Positions 23,600-31,387 of a DNA stretch of 64,000 bases are shown piece after piece. A model generated the notes under the pieces. That model did no database searches and was not told the DNA's origin. It worked only from the letters and a program-made list of their open reading frames with translations. Position numbers and translations under genes: made by a program. Numbering within the stretch: position 1 is the stretch's first letter; every line of letters starts with the position of its first letter. This stretch comes from Actinomadura livida (GTDB taxonomy: Bacteria > Actinomycetota > Actinomycetes > Streptosporangiales > Streptosporangiaceae). Location: assembly GCF_014648675.1 (NCBI RefSeq), contig NZ_BMRO01000013.1:1-64000 (forward strand). Reading direction: 5' to 3'.

Positions 23600-24483
23600 A
23601 CATGAACACCCGCACCGAGACCGGCGCGCTGGCGTCCGTCCTGCTCACCGGCCAGCAACCTTCACGCGTCCAGCGCAAGGGCCGCTACACACCCGAGTCG
23701 ATGGCGCACCCGGCCAAGATGCTGCCCGCCATCGCCGAACAGGTCATCACCGTCTACACCGAGCCCGGGGACCTGGTCATCGACCCCATGTGCGGCATCG
23801 GGACCACGCTGGTCGAAGCCGTCCATCTGGGACGCGACGCCACCGGCATGGAGTACGAGGCCCACTTCGCGCAGATGGCCGCCAGCAACCTCCGCCACGC
23901 CCGCGCCCAGGGAGCCACCGGCACCGGACAGGTCGTCCACGGCGACGCCCGCAACATCGCCACCGCGCTCGCCGACCTCACCGGAACCGCCGCGCTCGTG
24001 CTGACCTCTCCTCCCTACGGCGCGACCACCCACGGGCACGTACGCACCGGCAGAGACAACGGTGGCGGAAAGATCGACAAGGCCCACAACCGGTACTCCA
24101 CCGACCGTCGTAATCTCGCCCACCGCCCGACCGCCGAACTCGTCGCGGGCTTCGGTCAGATCCTCACCGGGTGCGCGGCGCTGCTGCGCCCCGGCGGAGT
24201 CGTAGCCGTCACCGTCCGCCCCTTCCGCGTGGCCGGCGAACTCGTCGACCTGCCCGGCCAGGTCATCACCACCGCCAACGAACACGGCCTGGTCCTGGTC
24301 GACAGGCTTGCCGCCCTACTGTGCGGACTTCGCGACGGACAGATCGTCACCCGCGCGTCGTTCTTCCAAATGATCGAAGCTCGCCGCCTTCGGGAACACG
24401 GCATCCCTGCCATGGCCACCGCCCACGAGGACCTGCTGCTGTTCCAGGCGCGTACGGGACCGCGTCCCGGAGGGGGCCAGTGA
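23596..24483 (+). CDS. DNA methyltransferase, N4-cytosine/N6-adenine type
   Basis: The 295-aa product carries motif I 'VIDPMCGIGTTLVEAVHLGR' (about 57-76) and the catalytic 'LVLTSPPYGATTHG' (134-147). 'CAALLRPGGVVAVTVRPFRV' is a typical later strand. The order, DPMCGIGTT before TSPPY, fits amino-methyltransferases that methylate the exocyclic N of C or A. ATG 23596 overlaps the upstream methyltransferase-like gene. No endonuclease gene is adjacent, so this is an orphan methylase on a conjugative element. Protection from host restriction or control of element genes are both plausible. Confidence 0.88.
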   Translation: MNMNTRTETGALASVLLTGQQPSRVQRKGRYTPESMAHPAKMLPAIAEQVITVYTEPGDLVIDPMCGIGTTLVEAVHLGRDATGMEYEAHFAQMAASNLRHARAQGATGTGQVVHGDARNIATALADLTGTAALVLTSPPYGATTHGHVRTGRDNGGGKIDKAHNRYSTDRRNLAHRPTAELVAGFGQILTGCAALLRPGGVVAVTVRPFRVAGELVDLPGQVITTANEHGLVLVDRLAALLCGLRDGQIVTRASFFQMIEARRLREHGIPAMATAHEDLLLFQARTGPRPGGGQ

Positions 24484-24649
24484 ACTTTCATCGTCGTTCC
24501 GGTGAGGAGGCCGGCTGCTCGCCGATCACCTGTTCGTCGCGCAGCGTCGCGGGCTTGACGGGGCTTGACCTTGTTCTACGAGGTCGGGCTACATCGACCG
24601 GCCGGTTCCGGTTCGGCAGCGCCACCGGGCCGGTCGGGGCGGTCACTCG

Positions 24650-24811
24650 ATGAGGGCCCCGGACAAGAGAAGACGACAGATCCGGGTCTCGGTACCGGAC
24701 GATCCACCACAGCTCACACCGGACGCCGCTCGCGTCCTGCTGCGGATCGTGCTTGCCGGAAGCTCCCGCCCAGGCCCGGAACCCAAGCGCCAACAGGAGA
24801 AGAACGAATGA
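24650..24811 (+). CDS. 53-aa gene coupled to the serine recombinase
   Basis: A frame from ATG 24650 encodes a 53-aa, Arg/Pro-rich basic peptide containing 'RRRQIRVSVPDDPPQLTPDA' and 'ARVLLRIVLAG'. Its TGA overlaps the recombinase ATG in an ATGA, a strong sign of real coupling. The 'VSVPDDPPQLTPDAARVLLR' pattern suggests a small helical DNA- or protein-binding factor. A recombination-directionality or accessory role is possible, by position only. The ribosome site before it is weak. Confidence 0.6.
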   Translation: MRAPDKRRRQIRVSVPDDPPQLTPDAARVLLRIVLAGSSRPGPEPKRQQEKNE

Positions 24812-26532
24812 CACTGTCGAACGTGCCAGTGCCGCTGCCTCAAGCGGCCGTCCAGCAGCAGGGCTTGAGGTTCGCCTTCTACGGGCGGGTCTCGACCGAG
24901 GACAACCAGGACCCAGCCGCTTCACGCGCCTGGCAGCTCCGCCGCGCGCGGGGCCTCGTCGAGCCCAAGGGCGGAGCGATCGTCGCCGAGTACTTCGACG
25001 TCGACAAGTCTCGCTCGATCCCGTGGGCCCGCCGTCCGCAAGCCTCGGCGCTGATCGAGGCGCTGAAGAACCCGGTCCGCGACTTCGACGCGGTCGTCGT
25101 GGGGGAGCCGCACCGGGCCTTCTACGGCAACCAGTACTCGCTGACGTTTCCGCTGTTCGAGCACTTCCGGGTGCCGCTGTGGGTGCCGGAGGTCGGCGGC
25201 GCGATCGATCCGGCCAACGAGGCCCACGACATGATCATGGGAGTCTTCGGCGGCCTGTCCAAGGGTGAACGCAACCGGATCAAGATTCGCGTCCGGTCGG
25301 CCATGGCCGCGATCACCGCGACCGAAGGCCGCTACCTGGGCGGACGCCCGCCCTACGGGTACGAGCTGATCGACGCCGGACCGCACCCCAACCCGGCCAA
25401 GGCGGCAGACGGCAAACGCCTCCGCCGCCTCGTCCCTCATCCGGCCTACTCGCTGGTCGTGAAGTGGATCTTCGCCCAGTTCATCGGCGGGCGCGGCTAC
25501 TTCGACATCGCCGAGGAACTCACCCGTCAGGGCGTGCCGTCCCCGTCGGCAGCCGACCCGGATCGCAACCCGCATCGTGTCCAGGTGGCTTGGTCGAAGT
25601 CTGCGGTGCGGGTCATCATCACCAACCCGCGCTACACCGGTCGCCAGGTCTGGAATAAGCAGCGCAAGGACGAGGTACTGCTCGACGTCGATGACGTCGC
25701 TCTCGGCCACACGACCAAGCTGCGCTGGAACGACCGCGCACAGTGGGTGTGGTCTGAGCAGCAGGCCCACGAACCGCTGGTGTCGGTCGAGGACTTCGAG
25801 CGCGCCCAGGCCATTCTGGCCTCGCGCGGGCGCGGTCCGACGACGCACAAGCCACACCGGTCCCGGCGCCCGTATGCGTTCCGCGGGTGCCTGCACTGCG
25901 GCTACTGCGAACGCAGGATGCAGGGCAATTGGAACAACGACCAGGCGTATTACCGGTGCCGGTTCCCGGCCGAGTACGCGCTCGCCAACAAAGTCGTGCA
26001 CCCCAAGGTCGTCTACCTCCGCGAGGCCGAAATCATCGAGGACATCGACACCTGGCTCGTCACAGCGTTCTCACCGGCCCGGATCAAGGCCACGATCGAG
26101 GCGATGACCGCGCAGGCCACCGGTACCGAGAACACGGCCGCGACCCACCTGCGCAAGCAGCTCGCCACATGCAACCAGCAACTGAACCAGTACCGCGCCG
26201 CTCTCAACGCGGGCGCCGACCCCGCCCAGGTCGCGAAATGGATCAACGAGGCGGAACAGGAACGCGCCCGGCTGGAAGGCGAGTTGAAGACTGTGCCAGC
26301 AGGCCAGGCGATGAGCAGTGACGGGCTCGCGGAGCTCCTGCGCCAGACGGGTGAACTCGCTCAGGCGGTCGTCCGTGCGCACCCTGACGACAAGGCGGAT
26401 CTCTACGCGAAGCTGGGGCTGAAGATGACGTACTACCCCGAGAAAAAACTTGTGGAAGCCGAGGTCATCCCGACTTCCACATGTGCAAATGGTGCGTGTC
26501 CGAGGGGGGACTTGAACCCCCATGCCCCGTAA
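24808..26532 (+). CDS. large serine recombinase (integrase) of the conjugative element
   Basis: The 574-aa product has the resolvase-type catalytic domain 'FAFYGRVSTEDNQDP' with Ser29, 'FDAVVVGEPHRAFYG' and 'MIMGVFGGLSKGERNRIKIR'. A recombinase domain follows with 'AVRVIITNPRYTGRQVWNKQ'. The zinc ribbon is 'CLHCGYCERRMQ..' with a second Cys pair half, and the C-terminus is a long coiled coil (about 430-510). ATG 24808 has AGGAG upstream. The last twelve codons, ending 'PRGDLNPHAP', are read from the opposite strand of tRNA-Leu, so the gene crosses the probable attachment site. It is expected to integrate and excise the element. Confidence 0.93.
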   Translation: MTLSNVPVPLPQAAVQQQGLRFAFYGRVSTEDNQDPAASRAWQLRRARGLVEPKGGAIVAEYFDVDKSRSIPWARRPQASALIEALKNPVRDFDAVVVGEPHRAFYGNQYSLTFPLFEHFRVPLWVPEVGGAIDPANEAHDMIMGVFGGLSKGERNRIKIRVRSAMAAITATEGRYLGGRPPYGYELIDAGPHPNPAKAADGKRLRRLVPHPAYSLVVKWIFAQFIGGRGYFDIAEELTRQGVPSPSAADPDRNPHRVQVAWSKSAVRVIITNPRYTGRQVWNKQRKDEVLLDVDDVALGHTTKLRWNDRAQWVWSEQQAHEPLVSVEDFERAQAILASRGRGPTTHKPHRSRRPYAFRGCLHCGYCERRMQGNWNNDQAYYRCRFPAEYALANKVVHPKVVYLREAEIIEDIDTWLVTAFSPARIKATIEAMTAQATGTENTAATHLRKQLATCNQQLNQYRAALNAGADPAQVAKWINEAEQERARLEGELKTVPAGQAMSSDGLAELLRQTGELAQAVVRAHPDDKADLYAKLGLKMTYYPEKKLVEAEVIPTSTCANGACPRGDLNPHAP

Positions 26533-26582
26533 AGGGCACTAGCACCTCAAGCTAGCGCGTCTGCCTATTCCGCCACCCGGAC
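26497..26582 (-). tRNA. tRNA-Leu (anticodon GAG)
   Basis: Read on the minus strand, the 86-nt gene has acceptor arms GTCCGGG and CTCGGAC (one G-U pair). The D-loop contains GGCAGACGC, and the anticodon stem-loop is CTAGC-TTGAGGT-GCTAG with anticodon GAG. A class II variable arm and the T-arm GGGGG-TTCAAGT-CCCCC follow. CCA is not encoded. Its 3' end points into the conjugative element and overlaps the recombinase stop by 36 bases, so it is the likely attachment site. Confidence 0.95.
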
Positions 26583-26698
26583 CGGTTGCAGGCCGCAGGC
26601 TGCGCTGCGGCCGGTTCACCATACCAAAGGAGACGAGTCGCGGCGAAGTCGATCGGGGGGCACCATGGGGACGGTAGGTGTGGAGACTAGGCGCGAAG

Positions 26699-28018
26699 GT
26701 GATCACTGTGGGCCAGCAGCCGACCGCTGAGGACGAGGTCGTCCGGCTCTGCCAGGAGCTGATCCGGATCGACACCAGCAACCCCGGGGATCATTCGGGG
26801 CCGGGGGAGCGGGCTGCGGCCGAGTACGTCGCGGAGAAGCTCGACGAGGTCGGGGTGGAGTCGCGGATCCTCGAGTCGCATCCGGGGCGGGCGAGTCTCG
26901 TGGCGCGGATCGAGGGGGAGGACCCGGGGCGGGACGCGTTGCTGCTGCACGGGCACCTCGACGTGGTGCCGGCCCAGGCGGCGGACTGGACGCGGGACCC
27001 GTTCGGCGGGGAGATCGCGGACGGGTGCGTCTGGGGCCGCGGGGCCGTGGACATGAAGGACATGGACGCGATGATCCTCGCGGTGGTGCGGCAGCGGCTC
27101 CGGGAGGGGCGCAGGCCGCCGCGGGACGTGGTGCTCGCGTTCCTGGCCGACGAGGAGGCCGGGGGCAAGTGGGGCGCGCAGTGGCTGGTGAACGAGCATC
27201 CCGGGTTGTTCGAGGGGTGCACGGAGGCGGTGGGGGAGGTCGGCGGGTTCAGCCTGACGGTGCCCGGGGACCGGCGCATGTACCTCATCGAGACGGCGGA
27301 GAAGGGCATCGCGTGGATGAACCTGACCGCCGACGGGACCGCGGGGCACGGGTCGATGGTGCATCCGGACAACGCGGTGACGGCCGTGGCGGCGGCCGTC
27401 GCCAGGCTCGGGTCGCACGAGTTTCCGGTGCGGCTGACGAAGTCGGTGCGGGCCTTCCTGGAGCGGGTCTGCATGGCGTACGGGGTGGAGTTCGATCCGG
27501 AGCGGCCGGAGGAGTGCCTGGAGAAGATCGGGCCGATGGCGCGGATGATCGGGGCGACGCTCAAGAACACGCTGAATCCGACGCGGCTGGACGCCGGGTA
27601 CAAGACGAACGTCATTCCGCAGAGCGCCACGGCTCAGGTGGACGGACGCTTTTTGCCCGGACATGAGGCGGAGTTCTTCGCAGTGGTGGACGAACTTCTC
27701 GGTCCGGACGTCAAGCGGGATTTCGTCCATTACGACCATGCGGTCGAGACGGATTACGAGGGTGCGCTCGTCGCGGCGATGGAGGCGGCGCTGACCTCGG
27801 AGGACCCGGGCGCCCTGCCGGTCCCGTACTGCCTGAGCGGCGGGACGGACGCCAAGTCGTTCGCGCGCCTCGGCATGCGCTGCTTCGGTTTCGCGCCGCT
27901 GAGATTGCCCCCAGAGTTGGACTTTTCCGGAATGTTCCATGGGGTGGACGAGCGCGTTCCGGTGGACGGCCTTCGATTCGGCGTCAGGGTGCTCGACAAA
28001 TTCCTTGATCGCTCCTGA
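26699..28018 (+). CDS. M20/M25/M40 family metallo-hydrolase
   Basis: The roughly 439-aa cytosolic enzyme has the M20 motifs 'LLLHGHLDVVPAQA' (metal His and catalytic Asp), 'WGRGAVDMKDMDA' (bridging Asp) and 'FLADEEAGGKWGA' (catalytic Glu and metal Glu). 'MFHGVDERVPVDGL' supplies the last metal His near the C-terminus. Relatives are dinuclear zinc peptidases, acylases or deacetylases; the substrate cannot be read. Start is taken as GTG 26699, with GTG 26708 possible. It is the first chromosomal gene beyond the tRNA-Leu integration site. Confidence 0.9.
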   Translation: MITVGQQPTAEDEVVRLCQELIRIDTSNPGDHSGPGERAAAEYVAEKLDEVGVESRILESHPGRASLVARIEGEDPGRDALLLHGHLDVVPAQAADWTRDPFGGEIADGCVWGRGAVDMKDMDAMILAVVRQRLREGRRPPRDVVLAFLADEEAGGKWGAQWLVNEHPGLFEGCTEAVGEVGGFSLTVPGDRRMYLIETAEKGIAWMNLTADGTAGHGSMVHPDNAVTAVAAAVARLGSHEFPVRLTKSVRAFLERVCMAYGVEFDPERPEECLEKIGPMARMIGATLKNTLNPTRLDAGYKTNVIPQSATAQVDGRFLPGHEAEFFAVVDELLGPDVKRDFVHYDHAVETDYEGALVAAMEAALTSEDPGALPVPYCLSGGTDAKSFARLGMRCFGFAPLRLPPELDFSGMFHGVDERVPVDGLRFGVRVLDKFLDRS

Positions 28019-28097
28019 ATTTGCCGACGCCATTGCGTTGCGTGGTGCTATCGTCACCATTCGTTGAGGGTGGTGCGGGCGCTACGGAGGTCGTCGG

Positions 28098-28760
28098 GTG
28101 GTGGGGTACGCGACGCGGCTCGGGACGGTTCCCGTCCGGCTGCGCCGCGTCGCCGCCTCGCGGGCCGTCCGGCGGCTGCTGATCCTGGGTGGGCTGCTGA
28201 TCGCGGCCTGGTTTCTCGGGAGCGCGGCGCAGACCGCGCATGCGAGCGAGCTGCCCGTCGAGCCCTCGAAGATCATCGAAGAGGCGCCCGTGCTGGGCGA
28301 CGCGGTCAAGACCGTCCACCGGCCCGAACCGGTGCGCCAGGTCGTCCGGTCCGTGGCGGAGAAGCCGCGCGGGACGGAAGTGGTACGGGACGTGCCGCCG
28401 GTTGCGGCGGCTCCCGAAGTGCACGAGGCCGGCGTTTCGGCCGCTCCCGTGCAGAGGCCGCAGCTGCAGCGTCGTGCCCCCGAGCGTGAGCGCGCCGAGG
28501 CGGCCGTCAAGGCCCCAGCGGCCCAGGACGAGATCTCGCCACCGGCCGTCCAGGATCCTCCGGCTCCGATGCCGGCGCCGGACCGTCCCGCCGAGCCCTC
28601 GGCCGCCGGTGGATCCGCCTTCTCCGGCGTGACGGCGGCCGTCCCGAACGTCGCCGCGTGGGCCTCCGCCCCGCCGCGCACGTCGGGCTCGCACGTCTTC
28701 AGCGTGGTTCCCCCGGCCGTCCGCACCGCCGCGGACGAGCCGTCCTTCGCGCCTGACTGA
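28098..28760 (+). CDS. secreted Pro/Ala-rich protein of unknown function
   Basis: The 220-aa product has a positively charged start and a hydrophobic core ending 'AAQTAHA' near residue 50, a likely signal peptide with Ala-X-Ala cleavage. The rest is Pro/Ala/Val/Glu-rich and probably disordered. GGAGG (28086-28090) lies seven bases before GTG 28098. It lies 130 bases upstream of the chaplin-like gene on the same strand. Small secreted partners of this type often accompany aerial-surface proteins in actinomycetes. No domain was recognised. Confidence 0.75.
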   Translation: MVGYATRLGTVPVRLRRVAASRAVRRLLILGGLLIAAWFLGSAAQTAHASELPVEPSKIIEEAPVLGDAVKTVHRPEPVRQVVRSVAEKPRGTEVVRDVPPVAAAPEVHEAGVSAAPVQRPQLQRRAPERERAEAAVKAPAAQDEISPPAVQDPPAPMPAPDRPAEPSAAGGSAFSGVTAAVPNVAAWASAPPRTSGSHVFSVVPPAVRTAADEPSFAPD

Positions 28761-28889
28761 CACCCCACATTCTCCGGACGCGTGCCCGTGCGGCTCGGGC
28801 GCGCCGATCCGGCCATCCGCCGTGCCCTCGCACGGCAATTCCCCCAGACACACGTGCAACGTGCGTCCCCCCTTCACGAACGGAGCATC

Positions 28890-30791
28890 ATGCGAACGCG
28901 GGCAAAAGGCATATCTCGTGCCGCCGTGGTCGCCGCGGGCCTTGTCGCCCTCGGCGTCACCGCCACCCCGTCCCACGCCGACGTCACCAGCGGCAACGGC
29001 GGAGTGCTGAGCGGCAACCAGATCGACATACCGGTCTCCGTGCCGGTCGACGTCAGCGGCAACGGCGCCTCCCTGCTCGGGACGAGCCACGCCGCGTCCA
29101 AGGGCGGCGCCAAGGTCCGCGAGACCGGCGGCGGCGCGCAGCAGACCTCCGGCAACCACGGCATCGCGTCCGGAAACCAGATCAACGCCCCCATCTCCCT
29201 GCCGGTGAACGTCTGCGGCAACGGCGCCGCCGTCCTCGGGCACGCGGACGCGGGCTGCAAGGGCGGCGCGAAGGTCGAGGACGGCGGAAGCGGCGACCAG
29301 GCCACCAGCGGGTCGGGCGGCATCCTGGCGGGCAACCAGGTGAACGCGCCGATCTCCCTCCCCGTCAACGTGTGCGGCAACGCGGTCGCGGTCGCCGGTG
29401 CCGCGGTCGCCGGCTGCGAGGGCGGCGCCAAGGTCAAGAACGGCGGGCACACGGGGTCGGGGCAGGAGACGTCCGGCGTTCTCGGCGTCGGCAGCGGCAA
29501 CCAGGCGAACCTGCCGATCTCCATTCCCGTCGACATCTGCGGCAACGCGGTCGGCAACGCCGCGGCGGCCTGCGGGGGCGGCGCGTCCGTCCGCAACGGC
29601 GGCCACCGGACGGGGCGACAGGTCACCAACGGCGCCCTCGGCGTCATCGCGGGCGACCAGGCCAACGCCCCGATCAGCCTCCCCCTCACAGTCTGCGGCA
29701 ACGCCGCCGCGATCGTCGGGCAGGCGGGCGCGTTCTGCGAGGGCGGTTCCCACGTGCGGAGCCCCTCGGGCGGCGACCTGCACACGTCCGGAACGGCCGG
29801 GATCCTCGCCGGCGACCAGGCCCACGCACCGGCCAAGATCCCCGCGAACGTGTGCGGCAACGCCGCCGCACTGGTCGGCCAGGCGTCCGCCCTATGCCAC
29901 GGCGACCACGGCGGCTACGGCGACCACGACGGTTACGGCGACCACGACGGCTACCGGACGACCGCGCCGCCCACCCTCCCGCTGCTCAACGCCCAGCCGA
30001 ACGCGGGCGACATGGTCACGCTCAACGCCCTCCCGGGCCTGGGCGGCACGTCCCCCATCAGCGCACTCCAAGAGCTCGGCGTCCCCGCGTCCGACGCACG
30101 GACGAAGCCGAACCACGCACCCCCGTCCGCTGCCCTCAAGCCGCTCAAGCTTCCTGCGACGGCTGGCCTGACCGAGGTGAAGGGCGTGCCCGGAGCGCGG
30201 TCCGCAGACGACGTAATCCCGGGGCAGGGCGGTTCCTCTCCGGTCAGTGCACTTCCCGGGGCCGGTGACCTCGAGGTGGTCAAGCTCCCCGCGACGGGTG
30301 GACTGACCAAGCGGTCCGCGGGTGGCGTGATCCCCGGGCTGAGCGCATCTTCCCCGGTCGGCGCGCTTCCCGGGGCGGGCGACCTGAAGGTGGTCAGGCT
30401 GCCTGCGGCGGGTGCGCTGGCCGGGGTGCCGGGGGCCGGTGCGCGCGCGAACTCGCATCACGTGCCTGCGATCGGCGTTCCTTCGGAGGGTGCGGAGGTC
30501 GTCCGGCTGCCGGTGGCGCGCGGGCTGGACGGGAAGGTGCCCGGGACCGCGGGCGGGGTGGTCGTGCCCGGCTCGCCGGTCGTGCCGTCCCTGCAGGCGG
30601 TGGGGCTGGCGGAGGACGGCGGGATCGAGCTGCCGGCCGGGCTCGGGCCGGTGAAGCACGTCTCGGCCGAGCAGGCGATCGCCGCCGAGGACTCGGCCGG
30701 GGCCACGTGGACGTTCGGGGCCGCGGCGCTGCTGGCCTTCATGGCCGGGGCGCTGGGGCTGACCCGGAGGCTCAGGCTCGGCCGACGCTGA
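28890..30791 (+). CDS. chaplin-like surface protein with six repeats
   Basis: The 633-aa product has a signal peptide ending 'TPSHA' near residue 31. Six chaplin-type repeats (about 32-332) follow the pattern 'SGN..G..SGNQ...P...PV.VCGN'. Repeats two to six each hold a spaced Cys pair; the first replaces it ('VDVSGNGASLLG', then 'SKGG'). Next come three 'GDHxGY' units and a long Ala/Gly/Pro/Leu-rich linker carrying 'LPATGGL'-like strings. The protein ends in a hydrophobic helix and basic 'RRLRLGRR'. Known chaplins form amyloid fibres on aerial hyphae; long forms have two domains and a sortase motif. This one has six and no LPXTG before its helix. ATG 28890 is chosen by the signal peptide. Confidence 0.85.
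   Translation: MRTRAKGISRAAVVAAGLVALGVTATPSHADVTSGNGGVLSGNQIDIPVSVPVDVSGNGASLLGTSHAASKGGAKVRETGGGAQQTSGNHGIASGNQINAPISLPVNVCGNGAAVLGHADAGCKGGAKVEDGGSGDQATSGSGGILAGNQVNAPISLPVNVCGNAVAVAGAAVAGCEGGAKVKNGGHTGSGQETSGVLGVGSGNQANLPISIPVDICGNAVGNAAAACGGGASVRNGGHRTGRQVTNGALGVIAGDQANAPISLPLTVCGNAAAIVGQAGAFCEGGSHVRSPSGGDLHTSGTAGILAGDQAHAPAKIPANVCGNAAALVGQASALCHGDHGGYGDHDGYGDHDGYRTTAPPTLPLLNAQPNAGDMVTLNALPGLGGTSPISALQELGVPASDARTKPNHAPPSAALKPLKLPATAGLTEVKGVPGARSADDVIPGQGGSSPVSALPGAGDLEVVKLPATGGLTKRSAGGVIPGLSASSPVGALPGAGDLKVVRLPAAGALAGVPGAGARANSHHVPAIGVPSEGAEVVRLPVARGLDGKVPGTAGGVVVPGSPVVPSLQAVGLAEDGGIELPAGLGPVKHVSAEQAIAAEDSAGATWTFGAAALLAFMAGALGLTRRLRLGRR
29901..29954. repeat. three 18-bp tandem repeats inside the chaplin-like gene
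   Basis: Three in-frame 18-base units at 29901, 29919 and 29937 encode GDHGGY, GDHDGY and GDHDGY. They sit at the junction of the chaplin repeats and the linker. His/Asp/Gly/Tyr repeats can bind metal or add flexibility. Copy number is likely to vary between strains by slippage. Confidence 0.8.
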
Positions 30792-30831
30792 GCCGGAGCC
30801 GGAACCGCCGCGCTCTGCGCCGGTGAGAGAC

Positions 30832-30878
30832 GCTTCGCCCGTCCCGGTTGGCGCGGCCCGGGGCGGGCGAAGCCTTCT
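30832..30878. terminator. hairpin terminator after the chaplin-like gene
   Basis: GCTTCGCCCG (30832-30841) pairs perfectly with CGGGCGAAGC (30864-30873), extended by G-C and G-T pairs inward, and a CTTCTC pyrimidine run follows. It ends the chaplin-like transcript and may also serve the opposing DUF5703 gene. Confidence 0.7.
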
Positions 30879-30954
30879 CATCAGGAATTATGTTCACGTT
30901 GCGTCATTCGGGACGTACGTAGTGCTACGCTCCGGGCGGACCGGCGGGAACGGT

Positions 30955-31140
30955 TCAGAACGTGCGGACGGCGCGGATGACCTTGCGGCGGAGCTGAATA
31001 CGGCGGCGGCCGTCCGGGTAGAGGCGCAGGCGGTCGATCTCCCAGCCGCCGCGCTCCGCGTGCTCGGTCAGGATCTGCCGCGCCGTGTCGCGTGTCGTTC
31101 CACGGGGCAGTGACAGGACGAGGTAGGTGTACTCCGCCAT
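30955..31140 (-). CDS. DUF5703 family protein
   Basis: The 61-aa product matches the small actinobacterial DUF5703 family: 'MAEYTYLVLSLPRGTTRDTA' and 'WEIDRLRLYPDGRRRIQLRR', ending 'VIRAVRTF'. Such proteins are small two-layer domains of unknown function, widely conserved next to topA or M20 peptidase genes. ATG 31140 is chosen; an ATG three codons upstream is also possible. It is divergent from topA, with 247 bases between the two. Confidence 0.85.
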   Translation of the reverse strand: MAEYTYLVLSLPRGTTRDTARQILTEHAERGGWEIDRLRLYPDGRRRIQLRRKVIRAVRTF

Positions 31141-31387
31141 TGGGACCATTATTACTTGGTCTACCGGGATGCGGCACCGTACCGTGGCGACCCGGTCCGC
31201 GCGGCGTCCGGCGGCATGTCATCCTGTCTGGGGCGCGCGGCGATGAGAATCCCGTCCCGGGGCGGAATGACGGTGGTGAGGCGGCGGATGCGGACCGCGG
31301 GCATGAACGTGCCGTCCTGCGACGTTGTACCAAGCCGGTAAGAAAGAGCTTGTGTTAGAGGACCGAGACAGCGAGGTTGGAGCGACT

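Noticed and set aside
26497..26582. A duplicated copy of the tRNA-Leu 3' end elsewhere in the window as the second attachment site.
   Set aside because: I looked for the T-arm and variable-arm strings in the accessory region and found none; the other border is probably outside the window.
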